Positions 8,435 through 17,290 of a stretch of DNA of 64,000 nucleotides are shown here, one piece after another; position 1 is the first letter of the stretch, and the number at the start of each line of letters is the position of its first letter. The stretch is from Salinibacterium sp. PAMC 21357 (GTDB taxonomy: Bacteria > Actinomycetota > Actinomycetes > Actinomycetales > Microbacteriaceae). The stretch spans positions 453,125 through 517,124 of the forward strand of contig NZ_AHWA01000006.1 in the NCBI RefSeq assembly GCF_000247645.1. Direction: 5' to 3'. A program made the translations under genes and the position numbers. The notes beneath the pieces were generated by a model, which was given only the letters and a program-made list of their open reading frames with translations, was not told the origin of the DNA and ran no database searches.

Positions 8435-9273
8435 TAGATCTCCTTCAGCACGGCACGTTCGGTGCGCGTGAAGACGAGGATTCCGACGGCAACCAGAATG
8501 AGACTCATGAGGGCCCCAATAATGACGGCGTACCAGTCGAGTTGTTCCGGAAAGAACGCTGCGCGGTAAAGCGAGAAAATTCCGGCAAGCGGGTTGAAAG
8601 CGGCGAGGCCGTCAAGCCCAAGCTTCGCCAGATCGGGGATGCCGTAAATGATGGGCGAGGCGTAGAAAAGAAAACGCAGAGCGAGCTTCGTCGCCCGCTC
8701 AAGGTCACGGAAGAACACAACGAGGGGCGCCACAATCAGGCCAACGCCCACCGTGAGCACGGCCTGCAGTAGTACGCCGAGCATGAAGTACACAGCCTCC
8801 CAGTGCAGCACAGCGCCAGAGGCGATCGCAAAAAAGGCAAGTACCGGAAGGCTGGCAATGAACTCAATGCCCTTAGAGAGCACGAGCCTAGCGACCCAGA
8901 TGGTGCGAGGAATTTTGGTCGAGCGGATGAGCTTTGCCTCACGAAGATACGCGCGGGTGGCATCCGACACAGCGCCGTTGAACCACATCCATGGCAACAG
9001 GGCCGTGAGGAGGAACACGATGTAGGGGTCTTCACCGACAGCTTTGTCGAAGACCTGGGTGAAAACGAACCAGTAAATGCCTGCCATCACCAAGGGGTCA
9101 AGAACTGACCACACGTAGCCGAGGGCTGAGGTGGAATACCGCACGCGCAGGTCACGCATAGTGAGCAACCAAAGAGTGCGGCGGTATCGGGTGAGGGGAG
9201 ACCATGCAGATCTACCCAGTGCTGTGTTCGCCACGCCCCTATAGTAAACGGGCGAAATGACAAACACTGTCAC
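8434..9273 (-). CDS. ABC-2 type permease, TagG-like polysaccharide exporter
   Basis: About 279 residues with six hydrophobic segments and the ABC-2 permease features of the TagG/Wzm family: L-T-M-R-D-L-R-V-R-Y near the N-terminus and A-F-N-P-L-A-G-I-F-S-L-Y-R before the last helices. With the adjacent ATPase it should flip an undecaprenyl-linked surface polymer across the membrane. Two GTG starts are possible: 9273 (given) and 9234, which begins V-A-N-T-A-L-G-R and matches the family length better; neither has a well-spaced ribosome-binding site. Confidence 0.88.
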   Translation of the reverse strand: MTVFVISPVYYRGVANTALGRSAWSPLTRYRRTLWLLTMRDLRVRYSTSALGYVWSVLDPLVMAGIYWFVFTQVFDKAVGEDPYIVFLLTALLPWMWFNGAVSDATRAYLREAKLIRSTKIPRTIWVARLVLSKGIEFIASLPVLAFFAIASGAVLHWEAVYFMLGVLLQAVLTVGVGLIVAPLVVFFRDLERATKLALRFLFYASPIIYGIPDLAKLGLDGLAAFNPLAGIFSLYRAAFFPEQLDWYAVIIGALMSLILVAVGILVFTRTERAVLKEI

Positions 9274-9309
9274 TCAGGCGTCGTTCTCTGAGTGATTCTT
9301 CACTTTTCG

Positions 9310-9352
9310 CAGAAACGCCCGCCCTGCACCAAGTGCGGGACGGGCGTTTCTG
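9310..9352 (-). terminator. Strong hairpin between the cytidylyltransferase and exporter genes
   Basis: A perfect 12-bp inverted repeat (CAGAAACGCCCG / CGGGCGTTTCTG) follows the end of the nucleotidyltransferase gene and precedes the exporter genes on the same strand. AAAs and TTTs in the arms give a T-rich end in both directions. It should separate the two transcription units. Confidence 0.75.
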
Positions 9353-9379
9353 TAGGGCTCACTCGAGCCAAAACAGAAG

Positions 9380-10072
9380 TTAGACGAAGAGGTTCGCGCG
9401 CTCGAGGTCTTCAGCAAAGTCGACCTCAATGGCATAAAGGTCGGAGATGTCGATGGGCTCAATCAAGAGGCCGTCTTCGGCAATAGCGAGCTCGATGCCA
9501 CGCTCGAAGTAGTCCTGGTCGCCAACCTTCTTCAGGTGGCGCAGCAACGTTGCCTTCGCGTCACGCGAAATGTAGTTGATGCCTACGGCTTCGCCGAGGC
9601 CACCCTTGACCGTCTTGGAGAGCTCCTTGATGAAACCCTCGGCGTCAGTGGTGTACTTGACCTCTTCATCAGAGACCTTGGCAGTGTTGACGCTGACGAA
9701 GGACTGATCGCGAGCAACCATGGCTGCTGCGCGCTCAAGAACGGTCGGGTCGAAGACGACGTCTCCGTTCATCCACAACACTCCGCCGGGCGCAGACGCC
9801 TGCAGGGCGCGCATGAGGCTCTTAGAGGTGTTGGTCTGGTCGTACTGCTCGTTATAGACGAAGGATGCTTCAGGGAAGGCTTCGATGATGTGCTCGAGCT
9901 TGTAGCCAACAACGATTGTCACCTTGGCGTTGTTGCTAAAGGCGTGGTGGATGTTGTCGAACTGCTGCTTCATGATGGTGCGGCCATCATTGAGCTCGGT
10001 GAGTGGCTTCGGAAGCGAGCGGCCCAAACGGCTGCCCATGCCGGCAGCTAAAATAACGACTTGCGTTGTCAT
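9380..10072 (-). CDS. Nucleotidyltransferase, LicC-like (phosphocholine cytidylyltransferase family)
   Basis: A 230-residue nucleotidyltransferase with the N-terminal A-A-G-M-G-S-R-L-G-R-S-L-P-K-P-L motif (residues 9-24) that binds the NTP, and N-G-D-V-V-F-D at about 103-109 with the metal-binding Asp. Overall spacing and the Y-N-E-Q-Y ... T-N-T-S-K-S-L pattern match the LicC branch, which makes CDP-choline or a related CDP-alcohol for decoration of surface polymers. No licA-type kinase or licD-type transferase is in the window, so the alcohol is uncertain. It lies upstream of the TagGH-like exporter, separated by a terminator. General sugar-phosphate nucleotidyltransferase is the alternative. 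Confidence 0.78.
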   Translation of the reverse strand: MTTQVVILAAGMGSRLGRSLPKPLTELNDGRTIMKQQFDNIHHAFSNNAKVTIVVGYKLEHIIEAFPEASFVYNEQYDQTNTSKSLMRALQASAPGGVLWMNGDVVFDPTVLERAAAMVARDQSFVSVNTAKVSDEEVKYTTDAEGFIKELSKTVKGGLGEAVGINYISRDAKATLLRHLKKVGDQDYFERGIELAIAEDGLLIEPIDISDLYAIEVDFAEDLERANLFV

Positions 10073-10206
10073 GGTGGTCTCCTCAGTAGTTCTGGGGCTC
10101 GGGAATTAGCGACGTAGTTAACCTGCTGTTTACCCGAGATCGGTAAAATTGACACACCCTTGTGCGATAGTCAGGCTAACTGTGCCCGCCGAGAACTCCA
10201 TAGATT

Positions 10207-10235
10207 TTGACCGGTTGTTGCATATTCGTGATACT
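10207..10235 (+). promoter_or_regulatory. Candidate promoter of the ABC ATPase gene at 10274
   Basis: TTGACC (10207-10212) and GATACT (10230-10235) are 17 nt apart, 38 nt upstream of GTG 10274. The spacing and hexamers fit a housekeeping sigma promoter. Confidence 0.5.
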
Positions 10236-10273
10236 CGCTCATGCGCTCAACTTCTGATTGGTAGGTTTGGACA

Positions 10274-12424
10274 GTGGAAAACGCCCAAACACCCGACGAG
10301 GGCAAGAAGACTGTTAAACCGCTGGTAACGAAGCCCGCAGTGAGCACCGATAAGCCAACCGCGGCTGAAGGTTCTCCAGCAAAATCGACTACAGCCAGGC
10401 CAACTGCTTCTGCTACTCGTAAGCCCGCCGCCAAAAAGCCCGCCGCGCCCAAAAAGCTCGCTGCGAAGCCAACGCCACCTCGCGCCACCGGGTCGCGCAC
10501 AACGACATCGAAGTCAACTGCGCCCAACCCTGTGCCGAAGCCGACCACACCGAAGCCGACGGCCCCAAAGCTTGCGGAGCCAAAGCCTGCGGAGCCGAAA
10601 TCGACGGTGCGCACTCCCGCGGCGTCGAAATCGACAGCGGCCAAGTCGGCTGTGCCAAAAGCAACTGTGCCGAAACCAACTGTGCCGAAGTCGAGCGCGT
10701 CGAAGCCGACCGTGCCGACGTCGCCTGAGCAGGCGACATCACCGGCGAATACAACTGAGACGACCGAACCCGAGTCCATTGAGGCCGAGGCAACCCCATC
10801 TACGCCGGCGCTGCCGGTGCGCGGCGTTGCTGACGTCGACGATGCTAGCGCGACTGCGCCAGCGGTCGTCGAGCCAACTCTAGAAGCCGAGCCGGACACG
10901 GACACGGACTCGGACACGGACGATCGTGACGAGACCGAAGCAGAAGTTGCACTTGACGCGACGGAACCGACTGAGGCCGCAGTTTCCGAACCGGAGGCAA
11001 AGCCGGACGGAGTGTTGGCCGGCCTCGCTCGCTTGCGGGCACTTGCCTCTCAGTTCGCTGTTCCCGTCCCCGCGCCTGTCATAGCTGAAGAGCTCGAGCC
11101 GCCGATGGCCACGGCTGACGCTGACTCCGACTCCACGGACGCTGATTCCGCATCCCTGGAAGACGCTAGCGCCGACACCAACGATGTTTCCGTTGAGGAT
11201 CTGAACGCATCCATCGATGACGGCGCACCCGCTGAAACTGAGACGCTCGTGGATGCGGATGCGGATGCGGACGCTGACGAGCCCGGCGAGGCTAACCCCG
11301 TTATCGACGCCGTTGCTGAGCCCGACCTCGCGGACGCGAACGCCGAGTTGCAGACTGACGAAGACAAGAGTGTCGCACTCGCGGAAGTAGCCGCATCTGA
11401 CGAATTGCCTCAAGACGAGGTGAGCCCCGCTCGTGAGCCGACGACTGAGCCACATACGACGACTGCGCCGGACGCAAAGACTGCGCCGGACGCAAAGACT
11501 GTGCCGGACGTCGAGCCAGAGGTCGAGCTCACTCCTGAAGCGACAATTGAGCCTGAGCTGTCCGCTGAACCCGAGCCGTCCGCTGAGCAGCAGGGTGTAG
11601 CGATGCCGGAAGCTGCCGTTGCGGTACGCCCGACACTCACTCACGCACTAGACACGACAGCCGGCGAAATTGTGCTGAAAGTCCGTGGCCTGTCGAAGGG
11701 ATTCGGCGATACCGTGGCGGTCAATGACATCGATTTGAATGTGCGTGCGGGTGTCTTCTATGGCATCGTCGGGCCCAACGGTGCAGGAAAGACAACCACT
11801 CTGTCGATGATCACCGGTCTGCTGCGGCCCGATTCGGGAACCGCCAGCGTCAATGGCATTGATGTGTGGGATTCGCCGGAGATCGCTAAGCGCTCAATTG
11901 GTGTTCTACCCGATCGTCTGCGCATCTTTGACCGGCTCACCGGTTCCCAACTGCTCTACTACTCGGGGGTGCTCCGCGGGCTTAAAGCTGTCGAAGTGCG
12001 AAAGCGTTCCGCAGATCTTGCCACCGCGTTCGGTCTCGATGACGTGATGGGTCGTCTCGTGAGCGACTACTCCTCAGGCATGCTCAAAAAGGTGGCGCTC
12101 GCTGCGGCAATGATTCACTCTCCGCGACTGCTCGTGCTCGACGAACCCTTCGAATCGGTCGACCCTGTTTCGGCAGCAACCGTCACCCGCATCCTCAAGC
12201 AATACGTGAATGCTGGCGGAACAGTGCTGCTCTCCAGCCACCGCATGGAACTAGTGCAGCGCGTCTGCAGCCACGTTGCGGTGATCGTCGAAGGAACACT
12301 TCTGGCCGACGGCACGATTGATGAAGTTCGCAACGGAATGTCTCTAGAGGACCGCTTTGTGCAGCTCACCGGCAAGAACTCCAGTGGGGGAGGGCTCGAG
12401 TGGTTGAGCAGTTTCTCCGACTGA
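10274..12424 (+). CDS. ABC transporter ATPase with ~460-residue disordered N-terminal extension
   Basis: The 716-residue protein has a normal ABC ATPase only in its last third (about residues 465-716): Walker A G-P-N-G-A-G-K-T near 500, signature Y-S-S-G-M in place of LSGGQ, Walker B L-L-V-L-D-E-P, and S-S-H-R as H-loop. Residues 1-150 are almost only Lys, Pro, Ala, Thr and Ser; residues 150-450 are strongly acidic with D-A-D-A-D and P-D-A-K-T repeats. No membrane segment lies in the extension. The gene overlaps by 25 bases a membrane protein gene that is the likely permease. The substrate is unknown. An internal start (for instance ATG 11602) would give a conventional ATPase, but the extension is open throughout. 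Confidence 0.85.
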   Translation: MENAQTPDEGKKTVKPLVTKPAVSTDKPTAAEGSPAKSTTARPTASATRKPAAKKPAAPKKLAAKPTPPRATGSRTTTSKSTAPNPVPKPTTPKPTAPKLAEPKPAEPKSTVRTPAASKSTAAKSAVPKATVPKPTVPKSSASKPTVPTSPEQATSPANTTETTEPESIEAEATPSTPALPVRGVADVDDASATAPAVVEPTLEAEPDTDTDSDTDDRDETEAEVALDATEPTEAAVSEPEAKPDGVLAGLARLRALASQFAVPVPAPVIAEELEPPMATADADSDSTDADSASLEDASADTNDVSVEDLNASIDDGAPAETETLVDADADADADEPGEANPVIDAVAEPDLADANAELQTDEDKSVALAEVAASDELPQDEVSPAREPTTEPHTTTAPDAKTAPDAKTVPDVEPEVELTPEATIEPELSAEPEPSAEQQGVAMPEAAVAVRPTLTHALDTTAGEIVLKVRGLSKGFGDTVAVNDIDLNVRAGVFYGIVGPNGAGKTTTLSMITGLLRPDSGTASVNGIDVWDSPEIAKRSIGVLPDRLRIFDRLTGSQLLYYSGVLRGLKAVEVRKRSADLATAFGLDDVMGRLVSDYSSGMLKKVALAAAMIHSPRLLVLDEPFESVDPVSAATVTRILKQYVNAGGTVLLSSHRMELVQRVCSHVAVIVEGTLLADGTIDEVRNGMSLEDRFVQLTGKNSSGGGLEWLSSFSD
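10892..11515 (+). repeat. Short in-frame tandem repeats in the acidic part of the ABC ATPase
   Basis: Several low-complexity arrays: GGACAC units near 10892-10920 (D-T-D-T-D), GGATGC hexamers at about 11252-11275 (D-A-D-A-D), and a 15-nt unit GCGCCGGACGCAAAGACT-like repeated three times at about 11466-11512 (A-P-D-A-K-T). They point to slippage-driven growth of the disordered region. Confidence 0.75.
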
Positions 12425-13971
12425 AACTGACCCTCCTCGCGAACACGTTCCGTCGAGGGCCACTAGTTGCGGCCAGCATGGCGTTGGTGTTTCTGTATAG
12501 CGCCGTACTCTTCGTTATCGCGATCAGCGCCGTCGCCAACCTGCGCGACACCACCGCCGAGATTGCTGGCACCACCCTGGTCGTTTTCGGCTCAGCGGTG
12601 CTGATCGGATTCCTCATCATCCCCCTCGGGTGGAACGCGGATGACGCCCTAGACCCGCGCAGATTCTCTTACCTGCCGCTGACGCGACTCCGCCTCGCAC
12701 TGCTGTTGCTGCTTGCTGGCGCGGTCAGCATCCCCACGTTCATGCTCGTTGGCTTGGCTGGCGCCCAGATCTTTGCCTGGTCGGGGGCTGGAGCATCCGC
12801 TTTCGTCGCCCTACTCTCGGGCATTCTCGTGATTGCAACCGCAGTGGTGGGATCGCGATTGGCGAGCCTCATCGCGGCGCGATTCTTGAGTACCCGCCGC
12901 CTTCGTGAAAGTTTTGGCATCGTGGCGGTGACGCTGGTGATCGCATCCCTTCCTGTCGCGGTGCTGCTGGCGCTGTCTGATTATCAATCGCAAGTGCTTC
13001 CTGTGCTGCGGCGAATTGCGGCAGTGCTGGAGTGGACACCGCTGGGGGTCGCCTTTAGCGCGCCTGCGTCCAGCGCTGCCGGTAATGCTGGCGATGCCGC
13101 TGCGAAGCTCGCCATTGCGTTCGGGTTTCTCGTAGTGCTCTCGGCTGCGTGGTATTTCATGCTCGGGTACGTGCTTTCTCGTCCCGAACGAAGCGCCGTA
13201 GAAACCTATCGTTCCGGCTTGGGTTGGTTCAGGGTCATGCCGGCAACTCCGCTTGGTGCGATTGCCGCGCGCAGCCTCAGTTACTGGGCTCGCGATGCAC
13301 GTTACTTTGTGGCCCTCGCCGCAATTCCAATTATTCCGATTGGAATGGTCGCCGCCCTTCTTGTTGGCGGAATTGGTTCCGACGTCATCGCGTGGATCCC
13401 TGTACCGGTCATGTGCCTTTTCCTCGGCTGGAGCGCTCACAACGATGTCGCCCATGACAACACCGCCCTCTGGACCCACGTCTCGGCCCACACCAATGGC
13501 GCCGACGATCGCTGGGGACGCATCGTTCCCGGACTGCTCGTGGGAATCCCGCTCGCCATCGTTGGTAGCATCCTCACAGTCTTCATCGTCGGTGACGCCC
13601 AATCGCTGCCCGGTCTGATCGGGCTCAGCCTGTGCCTGCTGTTTTCTGGTCTTGGCGTGTCTAGCGTGAGCTCGGCGGCATACCCTTATGCCGCGCCACT
13701 GCCGGGCCATGGAGCGTTCATTCAGCCCCAGGCGCTCGTCTCCAACGCTGCGACAGTGCAATCATTCACCTTCGCGCTCAGCCTGCTCTTTGGCGCCCCG
13801 GTGCTCGCTGTCGTGTTCTTCAATCCCTTCGTGGATCTTGAACGACACTGGGCAGCATTGTTCGTCGGGGTTCCTCTCGGCTTCATCGTGATGGTCATCG
13901 GAGTGTATTGGGGCGGTCGCATTATGGTGCGTCGCGGCCCAGAACTGCTCGCGTTGTCATCCCAGAACTAA
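12400..13971 (+). CDS. Polytopic membrane protein, probable permease partner of the upstream ABC ATPase
   Basis: A 523-residue protein with about twelve hydrophobic segments. It starts at GTG 12400 inside the end of the ATPase gene, so the two are translationally coupled. Segment layout, including a long first cytoplasmic stretch (K-L-T-L-L-A-N-T-F-R-R-G) and paired halves, resembles large ABC-2 exporter permeases of actinobacteria. No catalytic motif is visible. Role is inferred from coupling to the ATPase; substrate unknown. Confidence 0.75.
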   Translation: MVEQFLRLKLTLLANTFRRGPLVAASMALVFLYSAVLFVIAISAVANLRDTTAEIAGTTLVVFGSAVLIGFLIIPLGWNADDALDPRRFSYLPLTRLRLALLLLLAGAVSIPTFMLVGLAGAQIFAWSGAGASAFVALLSGILVIATAVVGSRLASLIAARFLSTRRLRESFGIVAVTLVIASLPVAVLLALSDYQSQVLPVLRRIAAVLEWTPLGVAFSAPASSAAGNAGDAAAKLAIAFGFLVVLSAAWYFMLGYVLSRPERSAVETYRSGLGWFRVMPATPLGAIAARSLSYWARDARYFVALAAIPIIPIGMVAALLVGGIGSDVIAWIPVPVMCLFLGWSAHNDVAHDNTALWTHVSAHTNGADDRWGRIVPGLLVGIPLAIVGSILTVFIVGDAQSLPGLIGLSLCLLFSGLGVSSVSSAAYPYAAPLPGHGAFIQPQALVSNAATVQSFTFALSLLFGAPVLAVVFFNPFVDLERHWAALFVGVPLGFIVMVIGVYWGGRIMVRRGPELLALSSQN

Positions 13972-13987
13972 ATCAACAACCACGACG

Positions 13988-13993
13988 TAGAAT
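13988..13993 (+). promoter_or_regulatory. Candidate -10 box of a leaderless DUF3039 mRNA
   Basis: TAGAAT ends 6 nt before ATG 14000, and there is no ribosome-binding sequence. This is the arrangement of leaderless transcripts in actinobacteria. Confidence 0.5.
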
Positions 13994-13999
13994 TGACTC

Positions 14000-14260
14000 A
14001 TGGCTGACACCGATCACACCGGCGGCGGGACCGACACGCTCGACCGCGAACTCGAAGAACTGCTCAATCAGGAGCAAGTAGAAGAGGGCGACCACGAACG
14101 CTTCTCGCACTACGCCCCCAAGAACAAAATTATGGAATCGGCGCTCTCGGGCAAACCGATCCGGGCACTGTGCGGAAAACTGTGGACGCCAGGGCGCGAC
14201 CCCGAAAAGTTTCCGGTCTGCCCGACCTGCAAAGAGGTCTACGAAAAGATGAAGGGCTAG
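14000..14260 (+). CDS. DUF3039 family protein
   Basis: An 86-residue soluble protein with an acidic N-terminal half and a conserved C-terminal part, A-L-C-G-K-L-W-T-P-G-R-D-P and C-P-T-C-K-E-V-Y. The three Cys residues (C plus CxxC) could bind a metal. The family is found across actinobacteria next to pncB, as here, but has no assigned function. Its last codons overlap the end of the convergent pncB gene by 4 bases. Confidence 0.85.
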   Translation: MADTDHTGGGTDTLDRELEELLNQEQVEEGDHERFSHYAPKNKIMESALSGKPIRALCGKLWTPGRDPEKFPVCPTCKEVYEKMKG

Positions 14261-15549
14261 CGATACTCGGTCGGCAACACGGGTTCGCCCCGTGACAGCC
14301 GGAAGGCATTCTGGGGCAGCTCGGCGAGGGCATATTCGCGGTGATCACGCGCGGCGTGAGTTCCGTCATGACCCAGCCAGCGAGCATCCGCCGTTCCCCC
14401 CGTCATGAGATCGACGATCAGATCGCGACCCTCAACCTCGGGACGCCCTTCGGACGCTTGATAGATGAGCTCCGTCGCGGCAAAGCCGTCTTGGCTGGCC
14501 CTTATCGCAGCTTTGTGCCCGCCAACAGTGGCTTTGGCGGTGGACTTCTTGGCCACCGAAACCCATTCGCCGGCATCGTTGTGATGAGCAACAAGTTTGT
14601 AGACCATGCCAGCGGCAGGATGCCCTGAGCCGGTGACGACCGAAGTGCCGACACCATACGAGTCAACCGGGGCAGCCCGCAGAGCCGCAATGGCATGCTC
14701 GTCGAGATCGTTGGTGACAGTGATGCGTGTAGTGGTGGCTCCCAAAGAGTCCAGTTGGGCGCGCACCGCGGCGACCTGCACGGCGAGGTCGCCAGAATCG
14801 ATTCGCACAGCGCCCAGTTTGGTACCGGCTACCTTCACCGCAAGCTCCACAGCGTTCTCAACGTCGTAGGTGTCAACAAGAAGCGTCGTCGATGGCCCAA
14901 ATGCGTCGACCTGCGCCCGAAATGCTTCTTCCTCTGAGTCGTGAAGCAGGGTAAAGGAATGCGCGGCGGTGCCCATGGTCGGCACGCCCCAGCTGCGACC
15001 GGCCTCCAGGTTGCTGGTTGCGCTGAAGCCCGCGATAAAGGCCGCGCGGGCGGATGCCACGGCGGAGCGTTCGCCGGTGCGACGTGAACCCATCTCGACG
15101 ACAGGCCGCGCGTCGGCAGCAGAGACCATACGAGCAGCCGCGGATGCGATAGCGGAGTCATAGTTGAGCACGCTCAGCGCGAGCGTCTCGAGCAGCACAG
15201 CTTCGGCAAAAGTGCCCTCAACAATGAGCACGGGGGAGCCGGGGAAGTAGGCATCACCCTCGCGGTAGCCGGTGATATTTCCCGTGAACCGGTAGTTGGC
15301 GAGCCAGTCGATGGTCGTGGGGCACACAATCTTGTTCTGCTTCAAAAACGACAACTCGTCATCACCAAACCGGAACTGCTCCACCAGTTCGAGAAGGCGC
15401 CCGGTGCCGGCGACAACGCCGTAGCGACGGCTGTCGGGAAGTCGGCGGGCGAACACCTCGAAAACGCAGGGGCGTTCATGGCGGCCACTGCCGATTGCGG
15501 CATCGAGCATGGTCAGTTCGTATTGGTCAGTTAGCAGCGCGGTACTCAC
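14257..15549 (-). CDS. pncB: Nicotinate phosphoribosyltransferase
   Basis: A 430-residue enzyme that converts nicotinate, PRPP and ATP to nicotinate mononucleotide in NAD salvage. Recognisable family segments are T-D-Q-Y-E-L-T-M at residues 7-14, E-M-G-S-R-R-T near 150, G-T-S-N/A-x pattern replaced here by F-S-A-T-S-N-L-E-A, and V-R-I-D-S-G-D-L near 248, which binds the phosphoribosyl group. The GTG start lies 6 nt after a TACGCT box on the minus strand, so the mRNA may be leaderless. The gene is divergent from murI. Confidence 0.95.
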   Translation of the reverse strand: MSTALLTDQYELTMLDAAIGSGRHERPCVFEVFARRLPDSRRYGVVAGTGRLLELVEQFRFGDDELSFLKQNKIVCPTTIDWLANYRFTGNITGYREGDAYFPGSPVLIVEGTFAEAVLLETLALSVLNYDSAIASAAARMVSAADARPVVEMGSRRTGERSAVASARAAFIAGFSATSNLEAGRSWGVPTMGTAAHSFTLLHDSEEEAFRAQVDAFGPSTTLLVDTYDVENAVELAVKVAGTKLGAVRIDSGDLAVQVAAVRAQLDSLGATTTRITVTNDLDEHAIAALRAAPVDSYGVGTSVVTGSGHPAAGMVYKLVAHHNDAGEWVSVAKKSTAKATVGGHKAAIRASQDGFAATELIYQASEGRPEVEGRDLIVDLMTGGTADARWLGHDGTHAARDHREYALAELPQNAFRLSRGEPVLPTEYR

Positions 15550-15555
15550 GTGATC

Positions 15556-15561
15556 AGCGTA
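15556..15561 (-). promoter_or_regulatory. Candidate -10 box of leaderless pncB mRNA
   Basis: On the minus strand TACGCT ends 6 nt before the GTG start of pncB, with no ribosome-binding sequence between. Confidence 0.45.
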
Positions 15562-15608
15562 CGCGACAGACTCTGAAGGCTGTCAGGGCCTCGATGGGCA
15601 TCGACCAC

Positions 15609-15614
15609 TACGAT
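15609..15614 (+). promoter_or_regulatory. Candidate -10 box of leaderless murI mRNA
   Basis: TACGAT ends 7 nt before GTG 15622. The intervening TGAGGGT is too close to the start to act as a ribosome-binding site. Confidence 0.45.
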
Positions 15615-15621
15615 TGAGGGT

Positions 15622-16458
15622 GTGACTGATGCACCCATTGGCGTTTTCGACTCCGGAGTTGGCGGCCTCACCGTAGCCCGGGCCATCATCGACCAGTTAC
15701 CCCACGAGTCAATCGTCTACGTTGGTGACACTCTTCACTCGCCCTACGGACCCAAGCCGATTGCGGATGTTCGGCGCTTTGCCCTCGAAGTAATGGACCG
15801 TCTCGTCGACGATGGCGTGAAGCTACTCGTTATTGCCTGCAACACTGCTTCTGCCGCGATGCTGCGGGATGCCCGTGAGCGGTACACCGAGGCCTACGGT
15901 ATCGAAGTGGTTGAAGTGATCCAGCCCGCCACGAGGGCGGCAGTGCGTCAGACCCGCAATCGTCGCGTCGGAGTGATTGGCACCGCGGGCACGATTAAGT
16001 CGCGTGCCTATGAGGATGCTTTTGCTGCAGCATCCGATATCGAACTGTTTACGCAAGCCTGCCCACGGTTCGTAGAATTTGTCGAGGCCGGCATCACGAC
16101 CGGGCCCGAAGTTCTTGCCGTCGCCGAAGAATATTTGGCACCGCTGAAAGCTGCCGATATCGACACGCTTGTGCTCGGGTGCACCCACTACCCGCACATC
16201 TCGGCCGCCATTCAGTATGTGATGGGTCGCGAGGTCACCCTCGTCTCGAGTGCTGAAGAGACCGCCTACGACGTCTACAGCACTCTCGTGGCGCACGACC
16301 TATTGCGCGACCCCTCCCAACCCGCGAGTCACACCTTTGAAGCGACCGGGCCAGACAAGACCGGCTTCACACGTTTGGCATCCCGGTTCATGGGGCCCAA
16401 CATTGTGCGCGTCGAAACGTTTGATACTGGCGTGATTACTCTTCCGCCGTTGCCCTAG
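15622..16458 (+). CDS. murI: Glutamate racemase
   Basis: A 278-residue enzyme that makes D-glutamate for peptidoglycan. The start matches the family ([14 protein letters not shown], residues 6-19). Both catalytic cysteines are present, in I-A-C-N-T-A-S at about residue 74 and G-C-T-H-Y-P at about 187. The gene is followed by rph and rdgB in the same direction, an order conserved in actinobacteria. Confidence 0.96.
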   Translation: MTDAPIGVFDSGVGGLTVARAIIDQLPHESIVYVGDTLHSPYGPKPIADVRRFALEVMDRLVDDGVKLLVIACNTASAAMLRDARERYTEAYGIEVVEVIQPATRAAVRQTRNRRVGVIGTAGTIKSRAYEDAFAAASDIELFTQACPRFVEFVEAGITTGPEVLAVAEEYLAPLKAADIDTLVLGCTHYPHISAAIQYVMGREVTLVSSAEETAYDVYSTLVAHDLLRDPSQPASHTFEATGPDKTGFTRLASRFMGPNIVRVETFDTGVITLPPLP

Positions 16459-16526
16459 GCAACCCCCTCACTCAGCTGCACCACATACTGCACAACCACA
16501 AGCCCGATCTACTGAAAGAGAAGCCC

Positions 16527-17285
16527 ATGACACGTCACGATGGTCGCGAAAACAATGAACTCCGCAAGGTCACGATCGAGCGTGGGTGGAGCGACCAGGC
16601 TGAAGGTTCAGCGCTGATTTCGTTCGGCAAGACCAAGGTGCTGTGCACGGCATCCTTCACCAATGGTGTTCCGCGCTGGATGGCAGGCAAGGGCAAGGGC
16701 TGGGTTACGGCCGAGTATTCGATGCTTCCCCGCAGCACGAACAGCCGCATGGACCGCGAAGCAGTCAAGGGCAAGGTTGGCGGGCGCACCCACGAGATTT
16801 CGCGTCTCATCGGTCGCAGCCTCCGTGCCGTTGTCGATATGAAGGCTCTCGGCGAGAACACCATCGTGATCGACTGTGACGTTCTGCAGGCCGACGGCGG
16901 AACCCGCACCGCAGCGATCACGGGTGCCTACATTGCACTCGCGGACGCGATCGAGTGGGGTCGCGAAAAGAAGTTCATCGGCAAGAACTCGAAGGCTCTC
17001 TTTGACTCGCTCGCCGCGGTTAGCGTCGGAATCATTGACGGTGAGCCCATGCTCGACCTCGCGTACGTCGAAGACGTTCGCGCCGAAACCGACATGAATG
17101 TGGTCGTCACCGGCCGCGGTCTCTTTGTTGAAGTTCAGGGCACCGCCGAGGGCGCACCCTTCGACCGTCGCGAACTCGACTCGCTGCTTGACCTTGCACT
17201 GGCCGGCGCCGTTGACCTCACCGCGCTGCAGGTCGCATCCCTCGCTGATGGCACAGCAGGAGCCGTTGCCGCTGCCGCAAACTAG
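16527..17285 (+). CDS. rph: Ribonuclease PH
   Basis: A 252-residue phosphorolytic 3'-5' exoribonuclease for tRNA 3'-end trimming. Family segments include R-K-V-T-I-E-R-G-W near residue 13, [12 protein letters not shown] near 65, [12 protein letters not shown] near 90, and [14 protein letters not shown] at about 115-128, the phosphate/active site. ATG 16527 has a GAGAAG ribosome-binding sequence. The stop codon overlaps the GTG upstream of rdgB. Confidence 0.96.
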   Translation: MTRHDGRENNELRKVTIERGWSDQAEGSALISFGKTKVLCTASFTNGVPRWMAGKGKGWVTAEYSMLPRSTNSRMDREAVKGKVGGRTHEISRLIGRSLRAVVDMKALGENTIVIDCDVLQADGGTRTAAITGAYIALADAIEWGREKKFIGKNSKALFDSLAAVSVGIIDGEPMLDLAYVEDVRAETDMNVVVTGRGLFVEVQGTAEGAPFDRRELDSLLDLALAGAVDLTALQVASLADGTAGAVAAAAN

Positions 17286-17290
17286 TGCCC

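Noticed and set aside
10171..10917. A 248-codon Gly/Ser/Val-rich minus-strand frame
   Set aside because: It is the complement of the Lys/Pro/Ala repeat region of the ABC ATPase gene, and its repetitive character follows from that.
10600..11515. CRISPR-like short repeats
   Set aside because: Repeats are 6-15 nt, in frame and without spacers of constant length; they encode low-complexity protein.
12811..13761. A 316-codon open frame opposite the membrane protein gene
   Set aside because: Composition is shadow-like, there is no domain or ribosome-binding site, and the plus-strand gene has clear membrane segments.
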